Of a stretch of 7,351 nucleotides of DNA, positions 1 to 6,731 are shown piece by piece. Each line of letters begins with the position of its first letter. Position 1 is the stretch's first letter. A program made the position numbers and the translations under genes. The stretch is from DASQDN01 sp035630195 (GTDB lineage Bacteria; Acidobacteriota; Terriglobia; Bryobacterales; Bryobacteraceae), in NCBI GenBank assembly GCA_035630195.1, contig DASQLD010000148.1:1-7351 (forward strand), written 5' to 3'. A model generated the notes under the pieces. The model did no database searches. It was given only the letters and a program-made list of their open reading frames with translations, and was not told where the DNA came from.

Positions 1-293
1 GCATAATGAACGGTGGAATCCTCACCTGTTTCGATGCCAGTACTGGGAAGGTGCTGTATCGATCGCGCATCGGCGCGCCAGGTCCATATTTCTCCGCGCC
101 AGTCGCTGCTGCCGGCCGCGTGTACACGGCTTCCAGCGAAGGTGTCATCACAGTGCTCAAGGCAGGAGACACGTTACAGGTCCTTGCGAAGAACGACTTG
201 GGTGAACCAATATTCGCGACACCGGCGCTGTCAGGCACGATGTTGTATGTCCGGTCGGCCGGTCACCTGTGGGCCTTCACGACGGCTAGGTAA
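1..293 (+). CDS. PQQ-like beta-propeller repeat protein, C-terminal end (partial)
   Basis: This is the 3' end of a gene that begins before the window. The frame is open from the first base to a TAA at 291-293, so the Met at 6-8 is probably internal. The peptide has propeller-blade signatures of the PQQ_2/PQQ-like family: GGILTCFDASTGKVLYRSR, then GRVYTASSEGVITVLKAGD, then ATPALSGTMLYVRSAGHLWAF. These repeat the pattern of a hydrophobic strand, D-x-x-T-G-K, then a new strand. Such proteins are usually extracytoplasmic. Some are quinoprotein dehydrogenases, but many bind no PQQ and have unknown roles. No catalytic residues are visible in this fragment, so no enzyme activity is claimed. It ends on a strand followed by a short tail (TTAR), as expected for the last blade. 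The family call is confident; the function is not known. Confidence 0.85.
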   Translation, partial: IMNGGILTCFDASTGKVLYRSRIGAPGPYFSAPVAAAGRVYTASSEGVITVLKAGDTLQVLAKNDLGEPIFATPALSGTMLYVRSAGHLWAFTTAR

Positions 294-736
294 AGAATCG
301 AAAGGGACGAGTCTATTCTCAATACAACGTCTGAGAATGCGCTCGTGAACAGTATGCCGCTTCTGTTCACATTGCGTGCTTCAACGCGAACGTTGGAAGC
401 AAATTCATTTAGACGTTGTTTTGCCCAAGTCGCGGAAGTGGCACGCCGACTACCTGTTCCAGTTGGGATCGCGACTTCCCAGGACTGATCCGTTACAGCA
501 CTCTGAGAGATGCCGAACCATGGTGACGGAGTCTTTGAGTCTCGCACCTCGAAGCCCGAAGGCCTACACATTTTCAACATGGTCGAAACGGAATGATCTT
601 GACCGATTACGGGGGTGCCCCAAGGAATGACGGTCGTGACGGTTCCTTTGCCTTCGCATTAACGCTTTCATAGAAATTGATCAGGTGCCTCTACATGCAG
701 TCCTTCATGGCGAAATAGCAGACCCTCTCCTCATCG
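294..736. other. Intergenic stretch, no confident gene
   Basis: No frame here gives a protein I recognise. Short readable pieces occur in different frames. One is a 28-codon ORF from an ATG at 510 to a TGA at 594-596 (MPNHGDGVFESRTSKPEG...). Another is an open frame from about 640 reading INAFIEIDQVPLHAVLHGEI, which runs into the start of the FRG gene in a different frame. The frame switching would fit a decayed gene, but I cannot identify one. I see no terminator hairpin with a T-tract after the propeller gene and no clear promoter. Confidence 0.4.
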
Positions 737-1747
737 TTGATAATAACTTCACCGAAGAGGCTCAGGAACTTGACGCAGAAAGAAACATTGTGGGCAGAGC
801 GGGTGGCTGGACTTATCGAAGATGTGCCGAATCGTTCAACGACAGACCTTCTTGTAAATGACAGCAACTTCGATGCTTTGGTTTTCACTGAAGAGGCGAT
901 TGATTGGACTCAAGTCCAAGCTTGGCTTCGCCGGTGGGACGGTGGGCGATGGCTTTTCCGTGGTCAAACGGAAGGGCATTGGCAGTTGACCTCGAGTTTG
1001 GAAAGGGCGACCTTATGGCCCGCTCACATCACGCAACCGGGAGCGACAGCATCTACAGTGGTCTCGTTCGACCCCGACCATTGGGAGCGAGAGCTTCTGT
1101 TTCGCTTCCAACGTCAAGCACATCAGTACCTCTCCACCCTACCGGCGGAGGATAGCGTGCTCGATTGGCTTGCACTGATGCAGCATCACGGGGCTCCGAC
1201 CCGCTTGTTGGATTGGACTCGCGCGCCTTATGTGGCGCTATACTTCGCAGTGGAAAATCCACCAAAAAGTAGTCATGTTGCGCTGTGGGCGATTGATTCA
1301 GATTGGGTTCTTGCGGAGGGGGGCGATCTCGCCAAAGCCCGCAATTCGTATACACCGTCAGCGGCGACCCTCGAACGACAACGACTTAAACGATTAAATC
1401 GGATGCTTCTCGAAGGATGCAGCCAAGACATCGTGGCCATCGCGAATCCGGTCACGATGAATCAACGAATGGCAACCCAACAGGGTTTGTTTCTTTGCAA
1501 CTTGAGTCAAAATTATCCTCTTAGATCAGCTCTTCTGAACATGCTCATTGACTTGAAGACGTATCGGCCCGTCCTCAACAAGCTTGTGATAACAGAGGGC
1601 GCACGGATCAGCATCCTTAAAGAACTAAACCGCATGAACATAAACCGAGCTTCCTTGTTTCCGGGTCTCGACGGATTTGCGCAAAGCCTTCGTGTGGATC
1701 TACAGTTCTTGATTTTTGACGAACTTGGACCCTCCGCTGCCCTCTGA
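737..1747 (+). CDS. FRG domain-containing protein
   Basis: The FRG domain is named after its F-R-G motif, seen here as RWLFRGQTEGHW at residues 71-82. The second hallmark is WLALMQHHGAPTRLLDWT at residues 144-161, followed by a hydrophobic ALYFAVE segment (residues 167-173). Together these identify the family (Pfam FRG). Its biochemical role is not established. Family members are often found in accessory, prophage-like and defence-associated regions, so a role in toxicity or phage defence is possible but inferred. The C-terminal part (about 200-336) has no motif I recognise. No signal peptide or membrane segment is seen, so it is probably cytoplasmic. The start is uncertain: no ATG lies near the N-terminus. 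The TTG at 737 is the longest choice. The TTG at 770 is preceded by a purine-rich GAAGAGG at 754-760 and may be better. An upstream open frame may also belong to it. Stop is TGA at 1745-1747. Confidence 0.82.
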   Translation: MIITSPKRLRNLTQKETLWAERVAGLIEDVPNRSTTDLLVNDSNFDALVFTEEAIDWTQVQAWLRRWDGGRWLFRGQTEGHWQLTSSLERATLWPAHITQPGATASTVVSFDPDHWERELLFRFQRQAHQYLSTLPAEDSVLDWLALMQHHGAPTRLLDWTRAPYVALYFAVENPPKSSHVALWAIDSDWVLAEGGDLAKARNSYTPSAATLERQRLKRLNRMLLEGCSQDIVAIANPVTMNQRMATQQGLFLCNLSQNYPLRSALLNMLIDLKTYRPVLNKLVITEGARISILKELNRMNINRASLFPGLDGFAQSLRVDLQFLIFDELGPSAAL

Positions 1748-1882
1748 CGTTGCCTCGACGCCTCCTCTAGATAAGTGCCTCGGCCCCTCCATTCAGCTAT
1801 TTACAAGATCTCGAATGTATTACTCCTGTGAAACGCAACAGGGTTCTGGGACCCAGGGAGTGCAATTTAGGGCTGGTGAACC

Positions 1883-1910
1883 GCCATCAGTCGTCCACGG
1901 GACTGATGGC
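1883..1910. repeat. Perfect 10-bp inverted repeat with 8-nt loop
   Basis: GCCATCAGTC at 1883-1892 is the exact reverse complement of GACTGATGGC at 1901-1910, with GTCCACGG between. No T-tract follows (TATATTCTAA), so it is a poor intrinsic terminator on the + strand. It could be a protein-binding or recombination site, or a structured RNA element. It lies 136 bases after the FRG stop codon and about 300 bases before the cassette. Confidence 0.75.
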
Positions 1911-2093
1911 TATATTCTAAGGACCCAGGGGCGGTTAGACGCTTAGCGATGTCCCTGCACTGCATTAAGGCTTCACCATCGCATGGGATGTGGTTCCACA
2001 CCGGAATCTACACACGAGAAACATGCAGGAATTCGCGTCGCGATTGATAGCCGCTCCATCCTGATCAAGAGCCAACCGCCGGGAACCCGACTC

Positions 2094-2110
2094 TCGCATC
2101 GCAGATGCGA
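2094..2110. repeat. Short perfect inverted repeat (7-bp arms, 3-nt loop)
   Basis: TCGCATC at 2094-2100 and GATGCGA at 2104-2110 are exact reverse complements around GCA. The site lies about 105 bases before the first cassette gene, where an operator would be expected. Cassette proteins with helix-turn-helix segments could bind there, but this is inference from position only. Confidence 0.5.
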
Positions 2111-2214
2111 CGGCATCCCCAGCAATATGTTCGTGCACTCTCCCGCTACTCAGGCAGTAACCGTCTGCGTTTCCAGGAGCCGGCCATCGCGCAACAACGT
2201 ACGATCACGGGTGA

Positions 2215-2787
2215 ATGACCACTAGCCGTTGCCCGTACTGTCATGAATTCTTCGCCCCGTCCCGCTATAGGCCGGACCAAGCGATCTGCAGCGCACCCGA
2301 TTGCCAGCGGCGCCGAAAGACTGAATACCACCGACGCAAGATCCAAACTGATCCGAATTATCGCGCTCAATGCCGAGACAGTCAGCAACAGTGGCGGGAA
2401 CAACATCCGGATTATATGCGCGCCTACCGGCAATCCGCCATGCGCCGAACTGCAACGCAATCATCCGTATCGGCAGCTGACCTTCATGAATTGTTGGATC
2501 GTGTAAAGAACAACCTGGTTCTCGATCTGAAGACATGTCATGCCAAGATCTTCGTTATCACAACGGACGTGCAGTTAAAGAACACCCTAGCACTTGCACA
2601 ACTCATTGTAATTGAGCATCTTCCTAGCGACCCACCCATTACACACCGAGTAAAGAACATCCGTTTGGGAAACGGATGCGATTCATCGTATAAGAGAGAA
2701 TGGCCCAGCAGGAAACGCCTGCTCGTCGCGCTCATACGTCGCTGCGCCGGCGCCTCAGGATCGTGGCTGTGCTTCTTATCGTCATGA
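2215..2787 (+). CDS. Small four-cysteine (putative zinc-binding) protein of the recombinase cassette
   Basis: This 190-residue protein has CPYC at residues 6-9 and C25/C30 (CSAPDC), giving C-X2-C-X15-C-X4-C, a likely zinc-binding knuckle. A very basic, glutamine-rich stretch follows (about 31-80; RRRKTEYHRRK, then QHPDYMRAYRQ), which suggests nucleic-acid binding. A second conserved-looking segment is NNLVLDLKTCHAKIFVITTD at 99-118. From memory, similar short proteins precede recombinases in this type of cassette; they have no known function. A role as accessory DNA-binding factor or regulator of the recombinase is inferred. The ATG at 2215 places the CPYC motif at the N-terminus, as expected; no strong Shine-Dalgarno is seen. 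The stop (TGA 2785-2787) overlaps the likely recombinase start. The last 45 or so residues are low in recognisable pattern and could reflect a small frame error. Confidence 0.75.
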   Translation: MTTSRCPYCHEFFAPSRYRPDQAICSAPDCQRRRKTEYHRRKIQTDPNYRAQCRDSQQQWREQHPDYMRAYRQSAMRRTATQSSVSAADLHELLDRVKNNLVLDLKTCHAKIFVITTDVQLKNTLALAQLIVIEHLPSDPPITHRVKNIRLGNGCDSSYKREWPSRKRLLVALIRRCAGASGSWLCFLSS

Positions 2788-4368
2788 CGACAAGTGCGCG
2801 TCGCAATGCCGCTGATAACCCGGACAAAACTTCTGGCGCGGCCGAGTATGTCCGAATGTCAACGGACCATCAGCAATACTCGACGCAAAACCAGCGCGAC
2901 GCCATTCAGCGGTTCGCAGATACCCACGGCTTCACGATCGTTCGTTCCTACATCGACTCAGGCAAAAGCGGGGTAGGGTTTCAAGGCCGAGATGCCCTGC
3001 AAGACCTGCTCCGGGTAGTCGAATCCGGTGAAGCGGATTTCAGCGCGATCCTCGTATATGAGGTGAGCCGATGGGGCCGCTTTCAAGAGCCGGATGAACG
3101 AGCGTACTACGAGTACCGCTGCCTGCGCGCCAACATACGCGTTCTATATTGCGCCGAGCAATTCCCTACCGACAACGCACCCATGGGGGCGGTCATGAAG
3201 AGCCTCAAGCGTGCCATGGCCGGCGAGTACAGCAGGGAGCTAAGCGCCAAAGTCTTCACGGGACAATGCCGCCTCATTACACTCGGCTTTCGGCAAGGCG
3301 GCTCCCCCGGGTACGGTTTACGCCGGCTCTTGCTGGATCAGCACGGCCGGCCCAAAGCCATCCTCGCTCCGGGCGAGCGCAAAAGCTTCCAACTCGAGCG
3401 CGTCATCCTCACGCCCGGACCCGACGAGGAGGTAGCGACCGTTTGGCGCATCTATGACCTTTTCCGGCATGAGCGGTCCGAAACGCAGATCGCAAGTCAG
3501 CTCAATGAGGAACGCATCAGCTCATCATTGCGACGACCCTGGACACGCAGTGCCGTGCGGGAGGTTCTCACGAACGCGAAGTACATCGGAAACAACGTTT
3601 ACAACCGCACCAGCGCCAAGCTGCAAAAGCCAAGGACTGTTAACGATCCGGACCAATGGATCCGGTGCAACGATGCCTACACGCCCATCATTAATGCGGA
3701 AACGTTCGCGCACGTCCAACGACTCCTTAACGAGCGCGACCAACATTACACCGATGAGGAACTGCTTGAACGCCTCCGCGCACTTCTCAACCGGCACGGC
3801 ATGCTCTCCGGCATCATAATCGACGAGACGGATGATCTGCCCTCCGCGGCGACCTACGCGCAACGATTCGGAGGCCTAACACGGGCCTACCAGCACATCG
3901 GGTACAAGCCACAATCACATCGGGTACAAGCCACAACGAGACTACACCTACCTGGAGATCAACCGCTTGCTGCGACAATTGCATTGCAATCAAACGGCCA
4001 GCATTATCACCGAACTGCAACGTGTCGGCGCAACTGTCATAGAAGACTCCACAACCGATCTCCTGACGATTAACGGTCAGTTCACTACCACCATCATCCT
4101 GGCACGTTGCCACCAAGTCCGGGAGCACGAGTACCGCTGGGTCATCCGCTTTGATACATCACGCCTGCCAGACATCACCATCGCCGCACGTATGATGCCC
4201 GACCAGCACACCATCATGGACTATTACCTGTTCCCGAGCATGGACGTCCTGGCGGCACGTTGCCGGCTACACGCCAGTAACCCGCTGCACCTGGACGTGT
4301 ACCGCGCCGACACGCTCCAGTCCTTCTACACGTTCGCGACGCCGAGCCCGCTGGCACTCTCCGCATGA
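2784..4368 (+). pseudogene. Large serine recombinase, disrupted by a 22-bp duplication
   Basis: The protein has an N-terminal resolvase catalytic domain (about residues 20-160). EYVRMSTDHQ places the nucleophilic serine at Ser26 with the preceding Arg24. EVSRWGRF (93-100) and GEYSRELS (147-154) carry the other family arginines. A Recombinase domain follows (about 168-290; GFRQGGSPGYGLRR through TNAKYIGNNVYNR). I chose the ATG at 2784 because it forms an ATGA overlap with the preceding stop and gives a sensible N-terminus; an in-frame ATG at 2700 would add 28 unlikely residues. The uninterrupted frame ends at 4073, but after about residue 377 it is out of register. A tandem 22-bp duplication (3894-3936) shifts the frame. 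Without it the sequence reads on as YKPQRDYTYLEINRLLRQLH and stops at 4366-4368, for about 520 residues, typical of the family. The catalytic half is intact, so a truncated product might still be made. Confidence 0.85.
3894..3936 (+). repeat. 22-bp tandem duplication inside the recombinase gene
   Basis: A 21-base sequence beginning CACATCGGGTACAAG occurs at 3894-3914 and again, identically, at 3916-3936, with a single T between; the period is 22. Because 22 is not a multiple of three, the duplication moves the reading frame by one base. Deleting one unit exactly rejoins the upstream frame with the frame that ends at 4368. This looks like replication slippage, or possibly an assembly artefact. 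Confidence 0.95.
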
Positions 4369-5213
4369 ACGCGATCACGCTTATTCCTATCAGCGAAATT
4401 CGCGTGGTCAACCCGCGCTCACGCAACCGCATCAGTTTCAACGCCATCCGCCAAAGCATCGCTAGCGTGGGCCTGAAAAAACCGATTACGGTCCAGCAGC
4501 GCGATATCGCAGAGGACGGTACCCGTTACAACCTTGTATGCGGGCAGGGTCGCCTCGAGGCGCTGCGCGAGCTCGGCGAGACTATGATTCCGGCGGTCAT
4601 CAAGCAAGCTCCCGAAGAGGAGTGTTACCTGATGAGCTTGATCGAGAACCTCGCCGCGCGCCCCGGGCACGGGGGAGCTCTTGCGCGAAGTAAAACGCCT
4701 AACCAGTGAAGGTCATAACCCCACAGCCATCGCGGTACGACTTGGAATGGACAGAACCTATATCCAGGGGATCGCGCGACTCTTGCGCTTCGGCGAGGAC
4801 GACCTCATCCAACGAGTCGAAGCCGGAAGACTTCCCATCGACACCGCTATCAAAATCGCGACCGGTAAAGATGAGGAAATTCATCGCGCCCTCACCGAGG
4901 CATACGAGAACGGCACACTACGCGGCACCAAGCTCCGGGCCGGCCAACAACTCCTGTTGCGTCGCCAAGGCCACAGGGCGATGCCGGCCAAGCGCGTGCT
5001 GACGGGAGAAGAACTCTTGCGCACGTTTGAGCACCATACTCAACAGCAACGCGCGCTCGTCCGCCGGTCCGGCCTAATCACCCAGCGGCTCGCCGTACTC
5101 AGCGCGGCCGTCCGACAACTCCTCGCGAACGAGTACCTCGTAACCTTTTGCGAGCCGAGCAACTCGACCGCCTGCCGGCGCCGCTCGCGACGCGCATACG
5201 GCAAGGATCATGA
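4365..5213 (+). pseudogene. First ParB/RepB-like protein, two compensating frameshifts
   Basis: The start ATG at 4365 overlaps the recombinase stop (ATGA). The N-terminus is a ParB-type domain: IPISEIRVVNPRSRNRI, SIASVGLKKPITV, then the ParB-box-like CGQGRLEAL (residues 59-67) and SLIENLA (91-97). The frame then breaks in a run of five G at 4671-4675. With one G fewer it reads GHGELLREVKRLT and continues through a helix-turn-helix (NPTAIAVRLGMDRTYIQGI) in the frame open at 4681. A second break lies at the four-T run 5146-5149. With one more T it reads VTFLRAEQLDRLPAPLATRI and stops at 5211-5213, overlapping the next ATG. The repaired product has about 282 residues. As written, translation from 4365 ends at 4707-4709 after 114 residues. 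The role inferred is DNA binding, as in plasmid partition or element maintenance. Confidence 0.83.
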
Positions 5214-6109
5214 GCATCAAACGGGCTTTCCACCCGCAACTACACACAATCAGACTCGACGCAATCATCCCCATCAAGAAAACACCCGCCTCGCTAAGGA
5301 GCACGGAAACCTACAAGCGAATCGAGGCAAGCATCGACAGCGTCGGTCTGATCGAACCGCTCGTGGTTTTCCCGACGCAGCAAGGCGCGTACGTGCTGCT
5401 CGACGGGCACGCCCGGTATCACATCCTGACAAGCAAACAAATTGCAACCGCTGACTGCCTGCTCGCCACGGATAACGAAAGCTATACGTACAACAAACGC
5501 GTCAATTACATTCCGCCTATCGCGCAACATTTCATGATCCTGCGCGCGCTCGCGCATGTTAGCGAGCAACGCATCGCCCAAGCACTTAACGTATCCGTCG
5601 CCACTGTTAGGGAAAAACGCGACATACTCAAAGGCATCTGCCCCGAAGCGGCCGAACTTCTCCGCAACGAACGCATCACCGCCGACGCGTTCCACAGCCT
5701 GCGCAAAATGAAACCGCTCCGACAGATCACGGTCGCGCAGCTAGTGATCAGCGCCAAAAAATTCTCGGGCCGATTCGCCAGAGCACTACTTGCTGGCACA
5801 CCGGAAGCGCTCCTCGAGCAATCCGCCGTAGTGCGTCAACCATTGCTCGCCCCGGACCATCAGGCAATCATCGAACAAGAAACCAACGAGATGCTCCAAC
5901 ACGTGGAAAGCATCAAGGCTCACTACGGCAACGACGTACTCGAACTTACCGCGACCTGCGCTTGCTTAGAACAGCTCGTTACCAGCATTCGCGTTCGCGC
6001 TTATCTCGAACGACACCACCGACAAACCTACGACACCATCACGCAAGTTCTGCACGCCGTCGCCGCCGAACGAGAGCAGACCTGCCTCCGAACCACAATC
6101 AGCGATTAG
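5210..6109 (+). CDS. Second ParB/RepB-like protein (plasmid partitioning RepB C-terminal type)
   Basis: This intact protein has 299 residues. The N-terminal ParB-like domain (about 12-100) includes SIDSVGLIEPLVVFP (41-55) and LLDGHARYHIL (63-73), the equivalent of the ParB G-x-x-R box. A helix-turn-helix follows at 118-137 (SEQRIAQALNVSVATVREKR). The region 141-204 (GICPEAAELLRNERI, then FHSLRKMKPLRQI) matches the RepB C-terminal family as I know it from plasmid partition proteins. These bind specific DNA sites and act in the cytoplasm; the sites here are unknown. The canonical ParB GERR motif is altered to DGHARYH, so CTP-dependent clamp loading as in true ParB should not be assumed. The ATG at 5210 overlaps the upstream stop as ATGA and has AAGGA at 5203-5207 as a close ribosome-binding site. 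No partner ParA ATPase is encoded in the window, which is unusual for a partition system. Confidence 0.88.
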   Translation: MSIKRAFHPQLHTIRLDAIIPIKKTPASLRSTETYKRIEASIDSVGLIEPLVVFPTQQGAYVLLDGHARYHILTSKQIATADCLLATDNESYTYNKRVNYIPPIAQHFMILRALAHVSEQRIAQALNVSVATVREKRDILKGICPEAAELLRNERITADAFHSLRKMKPLRQITVAQLVISAKKFSGRFARALLAGTPEALLEQSAVVRQPLLAPDHQAIIEQETNEMLQHVESIKAHYGNDVLELTATCACLEQLVTSIRVRAYLERHHRQTYDTITQVLHAVAAEREQTCLRTTISD

Positions 6110-6220
6110 GATTAACACGGTCGTATCAGCATAAACGCCGAGAGAAGAGGATCAGTCGGTTGCGCGCGGCAGTTCCCATGAGATGAAACCCTGCTGCATT
6201 GGGTTACGCCTTGAATGCGA

Positions 6221-6255
6221 CGGAGCAAATCGCTGGCTTTATGCGAATTGCTCCG
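6221..6255. repeat. 13-bp inverted repeat, one mismatch, 9-nt loop
   Basis: CGGAGCAAATCGC at 6221-6233 pairs with GCGAATTGCTCCG at 6243-6255, with a single A-A mismatch and TGGCTTTAT between. It lies 112 bases after the last cassette gene. No T-tract follows, so a terminator is not supported. It could be a binding or recombination site near the right edge of the element, or a coincidence within decayed coding sequence. Confidence 0.55.
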
Positions 6256-6274
6256 AGGACGCTCATCTATAGGT

Positions 6275-6313
6275 GGGTTCCCCGGATGTACTTCGCCAGC
6301 TATATGGGAACCC
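6275..6313. repeat. 8-bp perfect inverted repeat
   Basis: GGGTTCCC at 6275-6282 and GGGAACCC at 6306-6313 are exact reverse complements separated by 23 bases. It follows the previous inverted repeat closely. The long spacer makes chance more likely, and no function can be assigned. Confidence 0.4.
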
Positions 6314-6662
6314 GATCCGAGCACGCATTGGGTCGCAAACACTGCTGCAAAGAAGGCAAACTATCGTGCAGCAAACGTCATCGTAAACTGGCGGTCCAGC
6401 ACTTCCGTTCATCGAGAAGGCGATCGCTCTTGATTCTCGCGAAGTTACCGCATTGAAACTTGCTGCGCGTATCTATGGTGCGCTTAATCGGCCGGGAGAA
6501 GTCGTGCGGACGCTCGAATCGGCGGCCGTGCTGGCGCCACGTGATGCCTCGATCCAGTATCAGTTGGTTCGTGCGTATCGGTCTATTGGCGCTACCGCAA
6601 AATCCGAGGCTGCGCTACGTGACCGAGAACGCCTCCGCGCCATCTACGGATTAGCTCCGTAA
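6309..6662 (+). pseudogene. TPR-repeat protein, 3' remnant
   Basis: The best part is a continuous frame from about 6396 to the TAA at 6660-6662: PALPFIEKAIALDSREVTAL, then LAARIYGALNRPGEVVRTLE, then QYQLVRAYRSIGATAKSEAA. These show tetratricopeptide spacing of small and aromatic residues (A-x-x-Y-x-x-L/A-G-x-x-x-x-A). TPRs form helical scaffolds for protein-protein contacts. The frame is closed upstream by a TAA at 6384. The sequence before it reads TPR-like in another frame (HWVANTAAKKANYRAANVIV). Restoring one A at 6385-6387 and one G at 6390-6391 would join them as VIVKLGGPALPF. No start codon or upstream half is visible, so this is probably the tail of a broken gene. Whether the neighbouring cassette caused the break cannot be told. 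Confidence 0.6.
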
Positions 6663-6731
6663 TGGATCAGTGACTGAACTGCGAGGGCCCTCTTTGATCC
6701 CCGTGAGTGAGTTCCGAAGGACTCAGGTCGA

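Larger units (their letters stand above)
1748..2214. other. Non-coding region between FRG gene and recombinase cassette
   Basis: No convincing gene, tRNA or other RNA family is seen in these 467 bases. The stretch holds a perfect 10-bp inverted repeat at 1883-1910 and a 7-bp one at 2094-2110. A direct repeat, GGACCCAGGG, occurs at 1849-1858 and 1921-1930, on either side of the first hairpin. The region must contain the left boundary and probably the promoter of the downstream cassette, but I could not pick out a -35/-10 pair or a boundary with confidence. Confidence 0.5.
2215..6109 (+). mobile_element. Putative serine-recombinase mobile element carrying two ParB/RepB-like genes
   Basis: Four same-strand genes form a tight unit: a small four-cysteine protein (2215-2787), a large serine recombinase (2784-4368), a first ParB/RepB-like protein (4365-5213) and a second (5210-6109). 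Each junction is an ATGA overlap, which indicates translational coupling and a conserved gene order. Large serine recombinases integrate, excise or transpose DNA. ParB/RepB proteins normally bind plasmid DNA for partition. Their pairing suggests an element that moves by the recombinase and uses the RepB-like proteins for maintenance, regulation or site recognition; that part is inference. I recall similar neighbourhoods in Acidobacteriota genomes but cannot check this here. The coordinates give the gene span only, since true ends or attachment sites could not be identified. Two of the four genes are frame-disrupted. Confidence 0.7.

Noticed and set aside
1883..1910. Intrinsic terminator for the FRG gene
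   Set aside because: The hairpin is good but no T-tract follows on either strand in the needed position.
1748..2214. tRNA gene as an integration target for the cassette
   Set aside because: I looked for a T-loop GGTTCGA-like motif and paired acceptor arms on both strands and found nothing convincing. The same holds for 6110-6308.
2700..2783. N-terminal extension of the recombinase from the ATG at 2700
   Set aside because: The extra 28 residues are basic and hydrophobic with no family resemblance, and they overlap the preceding gene. The ATG at 2784 forms an ATGA overlap like the other two junctions.
3967..4368. A separate gene starting with TTG at 3967
   Set aside because: It is the C-terminal part of the recombinase placed in another frame by the 22-bp duplication. 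It has no start of its own and joins smoothly to the upstream protein once the duplication is removed.
4681..5454. A separate 257-residue gene from 4681
   Set aside because: Its first part is the middle of the first RepB-like protein after a one-base shift. Its last 100 or so residues are an out-of-frame read through the start of the second RepB gene.
1748..6308. Terminal inverted or direct repeats bounding the recombinase cassette
   Set aside because: Comparing the two flanks by eye gave only weak matches, such as CCCTGCACTGCATT at about 1952 against CCCTGCTGCATT at about 6189. These are too short and imperfect to call attachment sites.
6199..6456. Small coding frame MGYALNATEQIAGFM... downstream of the cassette
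   Set aside because: No recognisable domain, and it overlaps the TPR remnant in a different frame with an arginine/serine/histidine-rich tail typical of off-frame translation.
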